Shown piece by piece: positions 1-7,555 of a stretch of 14,291 nucleotides of DNA. Source of the stretch: JBGPYB01 sp041493035 (lineage in GTDB: Bacteria; Acidobacteriota; Vicinamibacteria; Fen-336); assembly GCA_041493035.1 (NCBI GenBank), contig JBGPYB010000121.1, positions 1-14,291 on the forward strand, written 5' to 3'. Under the pieces are notes generated by a model. It saw only the letters and a list, made by a program, of their open reading frames with translations, was not told where the DNA came from and did not search any database. The translations under genes were made by a program, and so were the position numbers. Each line of letters opens with the position of its first letter. The stretch's first letter is position 1.

Positions 1-48
1 CCAAAACGACTATAGCCCCCGGCGCCGCGTGGCATCAAGAGGATACTT

Positions 49-1170
49 TTGCTAACGTTACGGTCGGTGCGCCCCGGTTCCTCGACCTCAGCTTTGACCC
101 TCACGGCACTGGCATCGCTGATCGGCGGATGTGGAGGCTCCGGCGGTGCGGCTCCATCGCCTACCCCCACACCAACCCCGCCGACGTACCACGCCGCCGT
201 GAACGTCTTCTACGACCAGGACGGCAACGGGGTGAGGGACACCGACGAGCCGGCCGTTGTGCCGAACGTAACGGTCAAGATCGGGGGAATCGAGGGCGTG
301 TCGGCTGCCGGAACGGGACGCGTGGATCTCGACGGTGTCGCCGGTGGCACGGATCCCATCACCCTCACCAAACTCCCGCCCTTCTACGCCCAGGGGGCCG
401 CGCTGAGCCTGAACGTGCCCCAGACCGCGGGGGTCGAGGTCTACGTCCCGGCGATCCTTCCGATTGGCAACAACGTATCTGGCCTGTACATGGCATTCGG
501 CGACAGCATCACCGACGGCGATGGATCGTATGACAACAACGGCTACCGCCCCCTCCTTGTCACGAAGCTCCAGGCAGGGTTCAATCAAGGCGCCATCAAC
601 AACCAGGCGATCGGAGGCACGCGTAGCAAGAACGGCAAGAACCGGATCGACAACTCCCTGGGCTACGTGAAGCCCGCGTACGTGCTGATCCTCTACGGGA
701 CCAACGACTGGAACGACGACCAGTGCCGGGACGCCTTCCCCTGCTACACCGTGGACAGCCTGCGCTCCATGATCCGATCGGCCAAGGCCCGCAGGACGCT
801 CCCGGTGATCTCCACCATCCTCCCGTGCAACACGGGGTACGACGCGCGCACTCCCCCCGAAAGGAACGTGTGGGTATCGGACATGAACGATCTCATCCGT
901 CCGATGGCGAAGGAGGAGGGCGCCATTCTCGTGGACAACTACGCCGCCTTCGTGGCGCAGCCCGACTTCCACAAGCTCCTCTTCGACCACGTCCACCCCA
1001 ACGACGCCGGGTATCAGATCATGGCGCAGGAATGGTTCAAGGCAATCTCGCGACCCGCCGTGGCCGCCGCCGGCACCGACGAGTTGTTCGCGCCGCCGAA
1101 GCCCTTCACTCCGCGTCCGCCCGGCTCCTACGGCGCGCCGGGTTGGGAAATCGGGCCGAACGAGGAGTAG
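49..1170 (+). CDS. SGNH/GDSL-family hydrolase, secreted lipoprotein with SdrD-B-like domain
   Basis: This is a probable extracytoplasmic esterase, lipase or carbohydrate deacetylase; the substrate cannot be read from sequence. The 373-residue product starts with a lipoprotein signal whose lipobox is LIGGC (lipidated Cys28). A Pro/Thr linker follows (residues 36-45), then a short SdrD-B/Cna-B-like segment (about 51-110) with the Asp-rich loop DQDGNGVRDTDEP, which in that family usually binds calcium. The SGNH domain fills the rest. Block I is GDSI with nucleophile Ser153, block II has Gly190, block III is GTND with Asn219, and block V is DHVHPND with Asp313 and His316, so the catalytic set is complete. 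The TTG start is chosen because AGAGGA (38-43) sits five bases upstream and it gives a full lipoprotein signal. The 48 bases before it hold no promoter I can defend. The gene may be co-transcribed with the small gene that follows. Family assignment is firm. Confidence 0.88.
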   Translation: MLTLRSVRPGSSTSALTLTALASLIGGCGGSGGAAPSPTPTPTPPTYHAAVNVFYDQDGNGVRDTDEPAVVPNVTVKIGGIEGVSAAGTGRVDLDGVAGGTDPITLTKLPPFYAQGAALSLNVPQTAGVEVYVPAILPIGNNVSGLYMAFGDSITDGDGSYDNNGYRPLLVTKLQAGFNQGAINNQAIGGTRSKNGKNRIDNSLGYVKPAYVLILYGTNDWNDDQCRDAFPCYTVDSLRSMIRSAKARRTLPVISTILPCNTGYDARTPPERNVWVSDMNDLIRPMAKEEGAILVDNYAAFVAQPDFHKLLFDHVHPNDAGYQIMAQEWFKAISRPAVAAAGTDELFAPPKPFTPRPPGSYGAPGWEIGPNEE

Positions 1171-1172
1171 AG

Positions 1173-1388
1173 GTGAAGACGGGGCGTCTCCTCAAGTTCC
1201 ACCGCCCCGCGGCCGAGATCCACGCCTACCTCTACCGCGACGGCCCGTCGTTCTGCGCCGCGGTCTACGTCATGTCCCACGAGCCAGGGCGACAGAACGA
1301 GCCGGTGCAGTCCTTGAGCGGGCCGTCGGAACAGGAAGTCGAAGCCGCGACGCGGAAGTGGATCGAGTCGCGCTACCCCAAGTCCTGA
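1173..1388 (+). CDS. small protein of unknown function (71 aa)
   Basis: I do not recognise this protein. The GTG start lies two bases after the stop of the lipase-like gene, and a GGAG at 1164-1167 inside that gene's end is five bases upstream of it, so translational coupling is likely. The product has no signal peptide or membrane segment. It has a basic N-terminus, a stretch with alternating hydrophobic residues (about 14-36, containing EIHAYLYRDG and FCAAVYVM) that looks like two beta strands, and an acidic amphipathic helix near the C-terminus (about 50-67, ending WIESRYPK). This suggests a compact beta-beta-alpha cytoplasmic protein. Its codon use resembles its neighbours. It could also be an over-prediction, but the ribosome-binding site, tight spacing and plausible secondary structure favour a real gene. 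Its stop faces the end of the aminotransferase gene 17 bases away. Confidence 0.6.
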   Translation: MKTGRLLKFHRPAAEIHAYLYRDGPSFCAAVYVMSHEPGRQNEPVQSLSGPSEQEVEAATRKWIESRYPKS

Positions 1389-1405
1389 CTCTGCCTTCGC
1401 CGCCC

Positions 1406-2740
1406 TCAGCCCCCCGCGACGGCCGTGATGGCCTCGTCCAGCAACCGCACGGCGATGTCGGCGTCCTCGCGGTCGGCCACGAGGGGCGGGGCCAGTCGGA
1501 TGGTGCTCTTCCCGCAGCCGATGAGGATGAGGCCGCGGCGGAACGCCTCCTGGATGATCTTGAGACGCAGCTCGGGGTGCGGCTCCCGGGTGGACCGATC
1601 CTTGACGATGTCGAGGCCGATCATCAGGCCGAGACCGCGGATGTCGCCGACGCACGCGTGACGCCCGAGCTTCGCTCGGGACTGTTCGATCAGGTACTTC
1701 CCCACCGTCGCCGCGTTCTCGATCAGGCCGCCCTCGAGGAGTTTCAGCGTCGCGAGAGCAGCCGCGGCTGAGACAGGGTTGCCACCGAAGGTCGTTCCGT
1801 GGCCGCCATCGTTCCACTGCATGACCTCGTCGCGAGCCATCAGCGCCGCCAGCGGCATGCCCGAGGCGATCCCCTTCGCCAGGGTGACGATGTCGGGCTG
1901 CAAGTCAAAGTGCTCGCTCGCGAAGAGTTTGCCGGTGCGCCCCATCCCGCACTGCACCTCGTCGGCGATGAGGAGGATGCCGTGCTTCCGCGTCACCTCA
2001 CGCAGCCGCTTCAGGAAGCCGGGGTGGGGGACGACGTAGCCCCCTTCGCCCTGCACCGGCTCTACGATCACCGCCGCGACCTCTTCGGGGTTCACGGTGG
2101 AGCCGAACATCGACTCCGTGAGTAGGTCGAGGCACTGGACGTTGCACGTGGCGGGCTCGCGATTCACGGGACACCGGTAGCAGTTGGCGTAGTGGGAGTG
2201 GTAGACCTCGGGGAGGAACGGCCCGTACCCGCGCTTCTGGACCAACTTGCTGGCCGTGAGGCTCATGGCGCCGTAGGTGCGGCCGTGGAAGGCGCCGTAG
2301 AAAGCCACGATCTTCTGGCGTCCGGTCTTGACCCGCGCGAGCTTGATGGCGCCCTCGACCGCCTCGGCGCCGCTGTTGGCGAAGAAGACCCGCCACGGCC
2401 CCGGCCCAGGGCCACGCCGCGTGAGCCCTTCGGCGAGCTCGATCAGGTTGTCGTAGTAGAAGTCGGTGTAGCACATGTGGATGAAGCGATCGGCCTGGGC
2501 TTTGATCGCCGCCACCACCTCGGGATGGGAGTGCCCCGTCGCCACGACGGCGATCCCAGCGCCGAAATCGAGGAAGCGGTTGCCGTCCACGTCCTCGACC
2601 ATGACCCCGCTCCCCCGTGCCGCCACCAGGGGATAGTCCTTGCTGTAGTTCTGGGCCATGACCTTCAGGTCGCGGTCGATGATGGCCTTGGCACGGGGCC
2701 CGGGCAGCTCGGTGGCGAAGTGGGGATAGTTCTTGGCCAT
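1406..2740 (-). CDS. class-III PLP aminotransferase, acetylornithine/ornithine/GABA aminotransferase-like
   Basis: This cytoplasmic fold-type I PLP enzyme moves an amino group, probably from the omega-amine of ornithine, GABA or a similar substrate, to 2-oxoglutarate. The 444 residues are full length. Visible landmarks are the phosphate-binding segment SGAEAVEG (123-130), FHGRTYG (151-157), the pyridine-nitrogen aspartate Asp260 in IADEVQ, the Schiff-base Lys289 in TLAKGIASG, and HGTTFGGNP (314-322) from the partner subunit. Four cysteines (187, 190, 199, 203; spacing C-x2-C-x8-C-x3-C) follow the segment HSHYAN. The sequence style is that of the archaeal and bacterial family that includes ornithine aminotransferases and broad-specificity amino-acid racemases, so a racemase role cannot be excluded. 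The start ATG has AGGAGA four bases upstream (2745-2750). It is the last gene of the minus-strand cluster, 15 bases after the other aminotransferase. Fold and chemistry are certain; the substrate is inferred from the adjacent P5C dehydrogenase. Confidence 0.88.
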   Translation of the reverse strand: MAKNYPHFATELPGPRAKAIIDRDLKVMAQNYSKDYPLVAARGSGVMVEDVDGNRFLDFGAGIAVVATGHSHPEVVAAIKAQADRFIHMCYTDFYYDNLIELAEGLTRRGPGPGPWRVFFANSGAEAVEGAIKLARVKTGRQKIVAFYGAFHGRTYGAMSLTASKLVQKRGYGPFLPEVYHSHYANCYRCPVNREPATCNVQCLDLLTESMFGSTVNPEEVAAVIVEPVQGEGGYVVPHPGFLKRLREVTRKHGILLIADEVQCGMGRTGKLFASEHFDLQPDIVTLAKGIASGMPLAALMARDEVMQWNDGGHGTTFGGNPVSAAAALATLKLLEGGLIENAATVGKYLIEQSRAKLGRHACVGDIRGLGLMIGLDIVKDRSTREPHPELRLKIIQEAFRRGLILIGCGKSTIRLAPPLVADREDADIAVRLLDEAITAVAGG

Positions 2741-2755
2741 GATGTCTCCTGGGCG

Positions 2756-4090
2756 TTAGAGCCCGCAGTCGGTGAGGGTGCCTTCGAGGATGGTGGCGAT
2801 CTCCTGGAGCTGGGCCTCCGTGACGACGAAGGGGGGCGAGATCATGATCGAGTCGCCGTCGGTGCCAGTGGCGCACCCGCCGCCGGGATACGTGACGAGC
2901 ACCGCGTCGAAAGCCCGCGCCGCGACACCTTCAGCCTTCTTGTCGGCACGAGGGAACGGCCGGCGAGACGCCTTGTCGGCGACGATCTCGATGGCCATCA
3001 TCAGGCCGCGGCCGCGAACGTCGCCCACGTGAGGGTGCCGCGTCAGGGGAGCGAGGAGAGCCAGAGCCTTCTCCCCCAGGGTTCGGGATCGCTCCACCAA
3101 TTGTTCGCGCTCGAGGATGTCGAGGGTGGCCAGCGCGGCCGCGGCGGTCACGGGATTGTGGGAGAAGGTGAACCCGTGGATGAAGCCGCTGCCTTTGGCG
3201 ACGGCCGCCACCACGCGCTCGCTGGCGAGCACGGCGCCGACGGGCATGTAGCCGCCCGTCATCCCCTTCCCGCAGGTGACGATGTCCGGCGTCACCCCCT
3301 CGTTCCACTCGATTCCGAACCAGCGTCCCGTGCGACCAAAGCCGGTCATGACCTCGTCATCGATATAGAGAACGCCGTGGCGTGCGCAGATCTCGCGGGC
3401 GCGGCGGGCGTAGTCGTCGGGGGGGACGGCGGCGCCGGCCGATGCGCCCAGAATCGGCTCGGCGATGAAGGCGGCCACGGTCTCGGGGCCCTCGCGGCGG
3501 ATCACGGCATCCAGCTCGTCGACGCAGGCGATACCGCAATCGGGGTACGTCTTGTCCAGGGGGCAGTGGTAGCAAAAGGGCGCGGGGGCTTCGGGTCGTA
3601 CCTGAAGCATCGGCTGATAGGGACGCTGAAGGTTCGGTCGGCCCGAAAGCGAGAGCGTCGCGAGGGTGTTGCCGTGGTACGAAATGGACCTGTGGATGAC
3701 CTTGTGGCGGGAAGCGCCGCCGGTGGCCAGATGGTACGCCCGCGCCAGCTTGATCGCGGTCTCGTTGGCCTCGGAGCCCCCGGACACGAGGTAGAGACGG
3801 TTGCAGTCCCCGGGCACGTGGCTCGCGAGGCGACGCGCGTACTCCTCGATCACCTCGCTCGTAAAGTGCGTCCCGTGGACGTAGGCCGCCGTCTCGGCCT
3901 GGCGCGCCATCGCGGCGGCCACCTCGGATCGACCGTGGCCGATGTTCACGACCACCGCTCCTCCGGAACCGTCGATGTACCGCCGCCCTTCCCGGTCCCA
4001 GAGAAGCGCCCCGGATCCGCGAGAGATGGACCGCATCTCGCGCCCGAGCGGGCGGTGGAAGACGTGGGACTCGGGGTATTGGTAGGTCAC
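2756..4090 (-). CDS. class-III PLP aminotransferase (aspartate aminotransferase-family), second copy
   Basis: This is a second cytoplasmic fold-type I omega-transaminase, also 444 residues but clearly diverged from its neighbour. Landmarks are SGGSEANETAIK (103-114), YHGNTLATLS (138-147), Asp245 in IDDEVMTGFGRTG, the PLP lysine Lys275 in TCGKGMTGGY, and GFTFSHNPV (306-314). It carries the same four-cysteine spacing as the next gene (Cys173, 176, 185, 189). It lies 30 bases after the P5C dehydrogenase gene and 15 before the other aminotransferase, so the three are almost surely one transcript. The start is GTG, with no good Shine-Dalgarno sequence within 15 bases, so reinitiation after the upstream gene may supply translation. 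Such enzymes act on GABA, beta-alanine, lysine, putrescine, taurine or ornithine; sequence alone does not decide. A division of labour with the neighbouring transaminase is likely but inferred. Confidence 0.85.
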   Translation of the reverse strand: MTYQYPESHVFHRPLGREMRSISRGSGALLWDREGRRYIDGSGGAVVVNIGHGRSEVAAAMARQAETAAYVHGTHFTSEVIEEYARRLASHVPGDCNRLYLVSGGSEANETAIKLARAYHLATGGASRHKVIHRSISYHGNTLATLSLSGRPNLQRPYQPMLQVRPEAPAPFCYHCPLDKTYPDCGIACVDELDAVIRREGPETVAAFIAEPILGASAGAAVPPDDYARRAREICARHGVLYIDDEVMTGFGRTGRWFGIEWNEGVTPDIVTCGKGMTGGYMPVGAVLASERVVAAVAKGSGFIHGFTFSHNPVTAAAALATLDILEREQLVERSRTLGEKALALLAPLTRHPHVGDVRGRGLMMAIEIVADKASRRPFPRADKKAEGVAARAFDAVLVTYPGGGCATGTDGDSIMISPPFVVTEAQLQEIATILEGTLTDCGL

Positions 4091-4120
4091 AGGAGCACCG
4101 GAGCCGCGGGCGGTCCGCGA

Positions 4121-5692
4121 TCAATGGACGATGGTTCTGGACTGCTCCCGCATGAACTGCTGGACGTAGTACAGGCCGCCGGAGGCCTTCCCCGACGAGC
4201 CGCTCGCCTTCCAGCCGCCGAAGGGTTGGACGCCGGGCCATGCGCCCGTGGTGGCGCCGGCCCGCCGGTTCACGTAGACGACGCCGGCCTCGATCGAGTC
4301 GAGGAAGGTCTGGATCTCGGCCGGGTCGGCGCTGAAGAAGCCGGCCGTGAGCCCATACTCCGTGCGGTTCGCCCAGGTGAGGGCTTCGTCGAGAGACGAG
4401 ATGCCGGCGATGCAGACGATGGGGACGAACATCTCCTCGCGGAAAAGGCTGTGCTCCTTCGCGAGACCGTCGACGATGGTCGGTGCCACGAAGAACCCGT
4501 GAGCCAGCTCCCCCTCGCGCAGGGTCCGCGCTCCGGCCAACACCTTCCCCTCGCTTCGCGCCAGCGCCGCGTACCGCTCGTAGTTCTGATAGGCGCGCTC
4601 GTGGATGACGGGGCCCAGGAAGATCCCGTGCTGCGTCGGATCACCCACCGTCAGACCCCCGGTCTTCTCGACGAGAAGCTCCGTGAACCGCTCCCGCACG
4701 GACTCGTGCACGTAGATCCGCGAGCACGCGCTGCACTTCTGCCCTTGCAGACCGAACGCGGAGCGCATGACTCCTTCGGCGGCCGCGTCGAGGTCCGCCG
4801 AAGGCATGATGATCGCCGGGTTCTTTCCCCCCATCTCGGTGATGCAGGGCTTCGGGTACTCCTTGCTGAAGCGGTGCAGGATCGACATCCCGACCGATTT
4901 CGAGCCCGTGAAGAGAAGGCCGTCCACACCGGGATGATTCGTGAGGGCCTCGCCCGTCACGGAACCAGTGCCGTAGACGATGTTTACGGCCCCGGCAGGG
5001 ACACCGGCCTCGCGGAGGACGTTGTAGAGAGCGAGACCGGTCAGCGGCGTCTCGTGGCTCGGCTTCAGGACGACGGTGTTCCCCGCGACCAGGGCGCCAC
5101 CCATCGGCCCGCCGGCGAGCGCCACGGGGAAGTTAAAGGGGCTGATGATGGCCCACACACCGTAGGCCTTCAGCACCGAGCGCGTCTCTTCCTCGGAAGA
5201 GAACCGCGCCATGGGGCGATCGAAACCGGCGTTCCGCTCCACCTGTTCACAGTAGTAGCGGATGAGGTCGGCCGTTTCGGTCACGTCCCCCATGGCCTCC
5301 AGGCGGTTCTTGCCCGCTTCCAGGCTCACGAGGGCCGAGAAGTCGAAGCCCCGCTCCTCGATGAGGTCGGCCGCCTTCCGGAGAATCGCGGTCCGCTCGG
5401 TCCAAGGCCGACGGCTCCAGTCGGGAAAGGCCTTCCGGGCGGCTGCCACGGCGCGGTCGACGTCCTCGGCTGTTCCCACGGGAAAATGTCCGAGGACGAG
5501 CCGGGTGTCGATGGGGCTCCGGTCGTCGAACTCCTGGGCGCTCCAGCATTCGGCGCCGTCGATCAGGTGGGGGTAACGGTCGCCAAACGAAGCACGGACG
5601 CGCCCCAAGGCCTCGTCGTACTTTCGCTTGAAGTCCTCGCTCTGGCCGGCCGCGAGGGTGGCGTACGTGACCCGCTCGGTGGTTGCGCTCAT
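4121..5692 (-). CDS. L-glutamate-gamma-semialdehyde (1-pyrroline-5-carboxylate) dehydrogenase
   Basis: This cytoplasmic NAD(P)-dependent aldehyde dehydrogenase most likely oxidises glutamate semialdehyde (P5C) to glutamate, the last step of proline and ornithine/arginine breakdown. Its 523 residues match the RocA/PutA-type P5C dehydrogenase length, with the family's long N-terminal arm (residues 1-60) before the NAD domain. Catalytic features are ISPFNFP with Asn187, Lys210 in VVLKPS, Gly263 in LLFTGSKSVG, general base Glu286 in ITEMGGKNP, nucleophile Cys320 in GQKCSACSR, and ribose-binding Glu420 in FREEMFVP. The C-terminal oligomerisation segment NRRAGATTGAWPG (475-487) precedes QPFGGWKASG. 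The start ATG has a strong AAGGAG (5701-5706) eight bases upstream. It follows the BrkB-family gene by 36 bases and leads the two aminotransferase genes. A broader semialdehyde specificity is the main alternative. The family is firm and the P5C assignment probable. Confidence 0.85.
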   Translation of the reverse strand: MSATTERVTYATLAAGQSEDFKRKYDEALGRVRASFGDRYPHLIDGAECWSAQEFDDRSPIDTRLVLGHFPVGTAEDVDRAVAAARKAFPDWSRRPWTERTAILRKAADLIEERGFDFSALVSLEAGKNRLEAMGDVTETADLIRYYCEQVERNAGFDRPMARFSSEEETRSVLKAYGVWAIISPFNFPVALAGGPMGGALVAGNTVVLKPSHETPLTGLALYNVLREAGVPAGAVNIVYGTGSVTGEALTNHPGVDGLLFTGSKSVGMSILHRFSKEYPKPCITEMGGKNPAIIMPSADLDAAAEGVMRSAFGLQGQKCSACSRIYVHESVRERFTELLVEKTGGLTVGDPTQHGIFLGPVIHERAYQNYERYAALARSEGKVLAGARTLREGELAHGFFVAPTIVDGLAKEHSLFREEMFVPIVCIAGISSLDEALTWANRTEYGLTAGFFSADPAEIQTFLDSIEAGVVYVNRRAGATTGAWPGVQPFGGWKASGSSGKASGGLYYVQQFMREQSRTIVH

Positions 5693-5700
5693 GACTTTTG

Positions 5701-5706
5701 CTCCTT
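5701..5706 (-). promoter_or_regulatory. strong ribosome-binding site of the P5C dehydrogenase gene
   Basis: On the minus strand this reads AAGGAG, eight bases before the ATG at 5692-5690. It is the best Shine-Dalgarno sequence in the minus-strand cluster and fixes the dehydrogenase start. No promoter is evident in the 36 bases between it and the preceding BrkB-family stop codon, so the dehydrogenase may depend on read-through from that gene or on a promoter inside it. Confidence 0.7.
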
Positions 5707-5728
5707 AGGAATGCTCCGTGCCGACCGA

Positions 5729-6490
5729 CTATTTTATGACGAACTTTCCTTTGGCGCTCGCCGGTACCATCAGAGCGCCGAAGATGAGAACGAGGCTCGA
5801 TACGTAGGCCCAGAGAACCAGCGAAACCGAGAAGGCCAGTGGACCGTAGAAGGCCTTGAGGTTCATCTGGCCGAGCTTCACCACGAACGCGTATTTCGCC
5901 GCCTCCCACGCCACACCGCTCCAGAGGGCGGCTCGGAGCGCCACTCGGCTGCCCACCGACACGCTCGGGATCACGCGATAGATGAGGAAGAACAGGGAGT
6001 AGGTGAGCAGGAACGCGGTCGCCTTGGCGGCGTAGCTGGTCAAGGTCGGCCACTCGCGCCCGTAGCTGCGAACGGTGAGGGTGAGGGCGATCGAGCCGAG
6101 GGCCACCAGCCCGCCCGCGACGGTCATCAAGAAGGCGAGCGCTCGGCTCCTCCAGAAGTCTCTGAGCGGGCGCCCTCCCCACGCGTGACTGAGCGCCATC
6201 TCGACAGGTATGAAGATTCCCGACGAGCCCCAGACGATCAGGAACAGCGAGAACAACTCGAGGCTGCGGGCGAGCTTGGTGAAGCTGCGGATCGACGCGG
6301 CGAGGGCCTCCCGATCGAATGGAATGAGCTCCGACAACAGGGGGACGAGGGCCGCTCCCGCACGGCTCCCCTGGAGGCGCTGAGCGGCCGCCACGAGGAC
6401 GAGAAGAAGAGGGAAGAGACAGAGGAGGAAGTTGAAGGCGATAGCGTTCGTCAGCACCGCGATGTCGCGAGACACAAGCGTGGATGCCAC
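5729..6490 (-). CDS. YihY/BrkB-family inner-membrane protein
   Basis: This polytopic inner-membrane protein belongs to the YihY/BrkB family (formerly misnamed ribonuclease BN); the molecular function of the family is not established. About six hydrophobic segments are visible, near residues 11-37, 77-104, 117-140, 157-174, 181-204 and 215-243. Family hallmarks are NAIAFNFLLCLFPLLL (15-30), SSGIFIPVEMALSHAWGG (89-106), YRVIPSVSVG (171-180) and FYGPLAFSVSLVLWAYV (214-230). The first conventional start is the GTG at 6490, giving 253 residues, but it has no Shine-Dalgarno sequence and trims the usual N-terminal lead-in. The frame stays open to a TAG at 6601-6599. An in-frame ATA at 6529-6527, preceded at six bases by GGAGG, would add thirteen residues and restore a family-like N-terminus. 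The gene is upstream of, and possibly co-transcribed with, the P5C dehydrogenase cluster. Confidence 0.85.
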   Translation of the reverse strand: MASTLVSRDIAVLTNAIAFNFLLCLFPLLLVLVAAAQRLQGSRAGAALVPLLSELIPFDREALAASIRSFTKLARSLELFSLFLIVWGSSGIFIPVEMALSHAWGGRPLRDFWRSRALAFLMTVAGGLVALGSIALTLTVRSYGREWPTLTSYAAKATAFLLTYSLFFLIYRVIPSVSVGSRVALRAALWSGVAWEAAKYAFVVKLGQMNLKAFYGPLAFSVSLVLWAYVSSLVLIFGALMVPASAKGKFVIK

Positions 6491-6535
6491 CGAGACGAGG
6501 CGACGGAGCGCGCCCGGCTTGGTGCCTATCGGAGG

Positions 6536-6540
6536 CCTCC
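6536..6540 (-). promoter_or_regulatory. Shine-Dalgarno sequence pointing to an ATA start of the BrkB-family gene
   Basis: The minus strand reads GAAGGGAGG here, then six bases (CCTCCG), then an in-frame ATA at 6529-6527. No ATG, GTG or TTG exists in frame between the upstream stop (6601-6599) and the GTG at 6490. The site is also part of the 10-base palindrome GGAGGCCTCC (6531-6540), which could mask it or be the true reason for the purine run, so the call is tentative. Confidence 0.4.
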
Positions 6541-6595
6541 CTTCGCTGCGGCCCGGACCCCGCGCTACACACCTCGCGGCCGCGCCGATGGCGGG

Positions 6596-6601
6596 ATTCT
6601 A
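6596..6601 (-). promoter_or_regulatory. possible -10 element for the BrkB-family gene
   Basis: The minus strand reads TAGAAT (five of six matches to TATAAT) inside the 163-base divergent region between the BrkB-family and GNAT genes. No convincing -35 box lies 16-18 bases upstream. Transcription would start near 6589, about 60 bases before the proposed ATA start and 100 before the GTG. Confidence 0.3.
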
Positions 6602-6635
6602 GCCAATTCGGCGGCAGACCGCCTGCGAGTGCGTG

Positions 6636-6641
6636 GTAGAC
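6636..6641 (+). promoter_or_regulatory. possible -10 element for the GNAT gene
   Basis: TAGACT lies 12 bases before the ATG at 6654, which would give a leader of only about five or six bases. The inverted repeat GGCGG-CAGA-CCGCC (6610-6623) sits where a -35 region would be and could be an operator. No TTGACA-like box is present. Confidence 0.3.
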
Positions 6642-6653
6642 TCCCCCTCCCTC

Positions 6654-7490
6654 ATGACCGACGACATTCGCGTTCGACTCGCTCGGACGCGCGCCGACTT
6701 CGAGGCCTGTGTCCATCTCCAGCGTGCCGTGTGGGGGCTCTCGGATCTCGAGATCACCGGAGCCATCCAGCTCATCGGCACCATACACGCGGGGGGCGTG
6801 CTCCAGATCGCGGAAACGTCCGAAGGGGAGGCCGTCGGCTTCGCCTATGCGTTCCCAGCCTCGCGCGGAGGCGTGCTCCACCTGCACTCGGACATGACGG
6901 GCGTCCTGCGCGAGTATCAGTCTCGAGGCGTCGGCGCGCGCCTCAAGTGGGCGCAGCGCGAGGAAGCCTTGACCCGCGGGATCTCCCTCGTGACGTGGAC
7001 CTACGACCCGCTTCAGGCCAAGAACGCGAGCCTGAACCTGCGCCGCCTCGGCGCAACGGCGCCGGAGCTCGTGACCGACTTCTACGGGGTCACGTCGTCG
7101 CGCCTCCACCACGGTCTGCCGACCGATCGTCTCGTCGTCCGCTGGGAACTGAAGTCACCCCAGGTCGTCGCTCGAGCGCAGAAGGGAGAACCCGCCCGAA
7201 CCGTGGCGCCGCCCCGCGACCCGCGGATCAACGACGTCCGTTGGCAAGGAGGTTGGCCGCTCTCGTCCGAGCCCCGACTCGATCTCGAGGCCCCCGAGCT
7301 GCTGCTCGAGATCCCCCCCGACTGGGACACCCTCTGTCAGGCGGCGCCTCGCGTGGCCGAGGAGTGGCACGCCATCGTGCGTCGAGCCCTCGAAGCCTAC
7401 CTGAGCCGAGGCTACGCGGCGGCGGACTTCGCTCCGAGCGACGAGGGGGGCCGCCGGCGACCCCTCTACGTCCTCCGCAAGTCCAAGTAG
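6654..7490 (+). CDS. GNAT-superfamily acetyltransferase-like protein (COG3375 type)
   Basis: This 278-residue cytoplasmic protein is of the COG3375 type, a GNAT-fold family whose acyl acceptor is not established. Residues 1-150 form the acetyltransferase fold. The acetyl-CoA pyrophosphate loop is QSRGVGA (89-95), after the beta strand around HLHSDMTGV. The family's signature block DPLQAKNASLNLRRLGA (118-134) is followed by TDFYG (141-145) and HHGLPTDRLVVRWEL (152-166). The C-terminal 110 residues have no motif I recognise. A GTG at 6633 would add seven residues, but ATG 6654 matches the expected N-terminus and lies just after a -10-like TAGACT; neither start has a clear Shine-Dalgarno. It is divergent from the BrkB-family gene and separated from the TonB receptor gene by a strong promoter, so it is probably transcribed alone. 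Confidence 0.82.
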   Translation: MTDDIRVRLARTRADFEACVHLQRAVWGLSDLEITGAIQLIGTIHAGGVLQIAETSEGEAVGFAYAFPASRGGVLHLHSDMTGVLREYQSRGVGARLKWAQREEALTRGISLVTWTYDPLQAKNASLNLRRLGATAPELVTDFYGVTSSRLHHGLPTDRLVVRWELKSPQVVARAQKGEPARTVAPPRDPRINDVRWQGGWPLSSEPRLDLEAPELLLEIPPDWDTLCQAAPRVAEEWHAIVRRALEAYLSRGYAAADFAPSDEGGRRRPLYVLRKSK

Positions 7491-7555
7491 CGGAGCGCCT
7501 TCGATGCGACGGCAACGCGACCTCGGGTCATCCTGGCGGGACTCGGCTCGTGGCC

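Noticed and set aside
6610..6623. GGCGG-CAGA-CCGCC as an intrinsic terminator or established operator
   Set aside because: No T-run follows and the arms are only five bases; it is mentioned only as a possible operator near the GNAT promoter.
5247..7112. A 621-codon minus-strand frame spanning the BrkB-family and P5C dehydrogenase genes
   Set aside because: It crosses two recognised genes in a different frame and half of it opposes the GNAT gene; no domain is visible.
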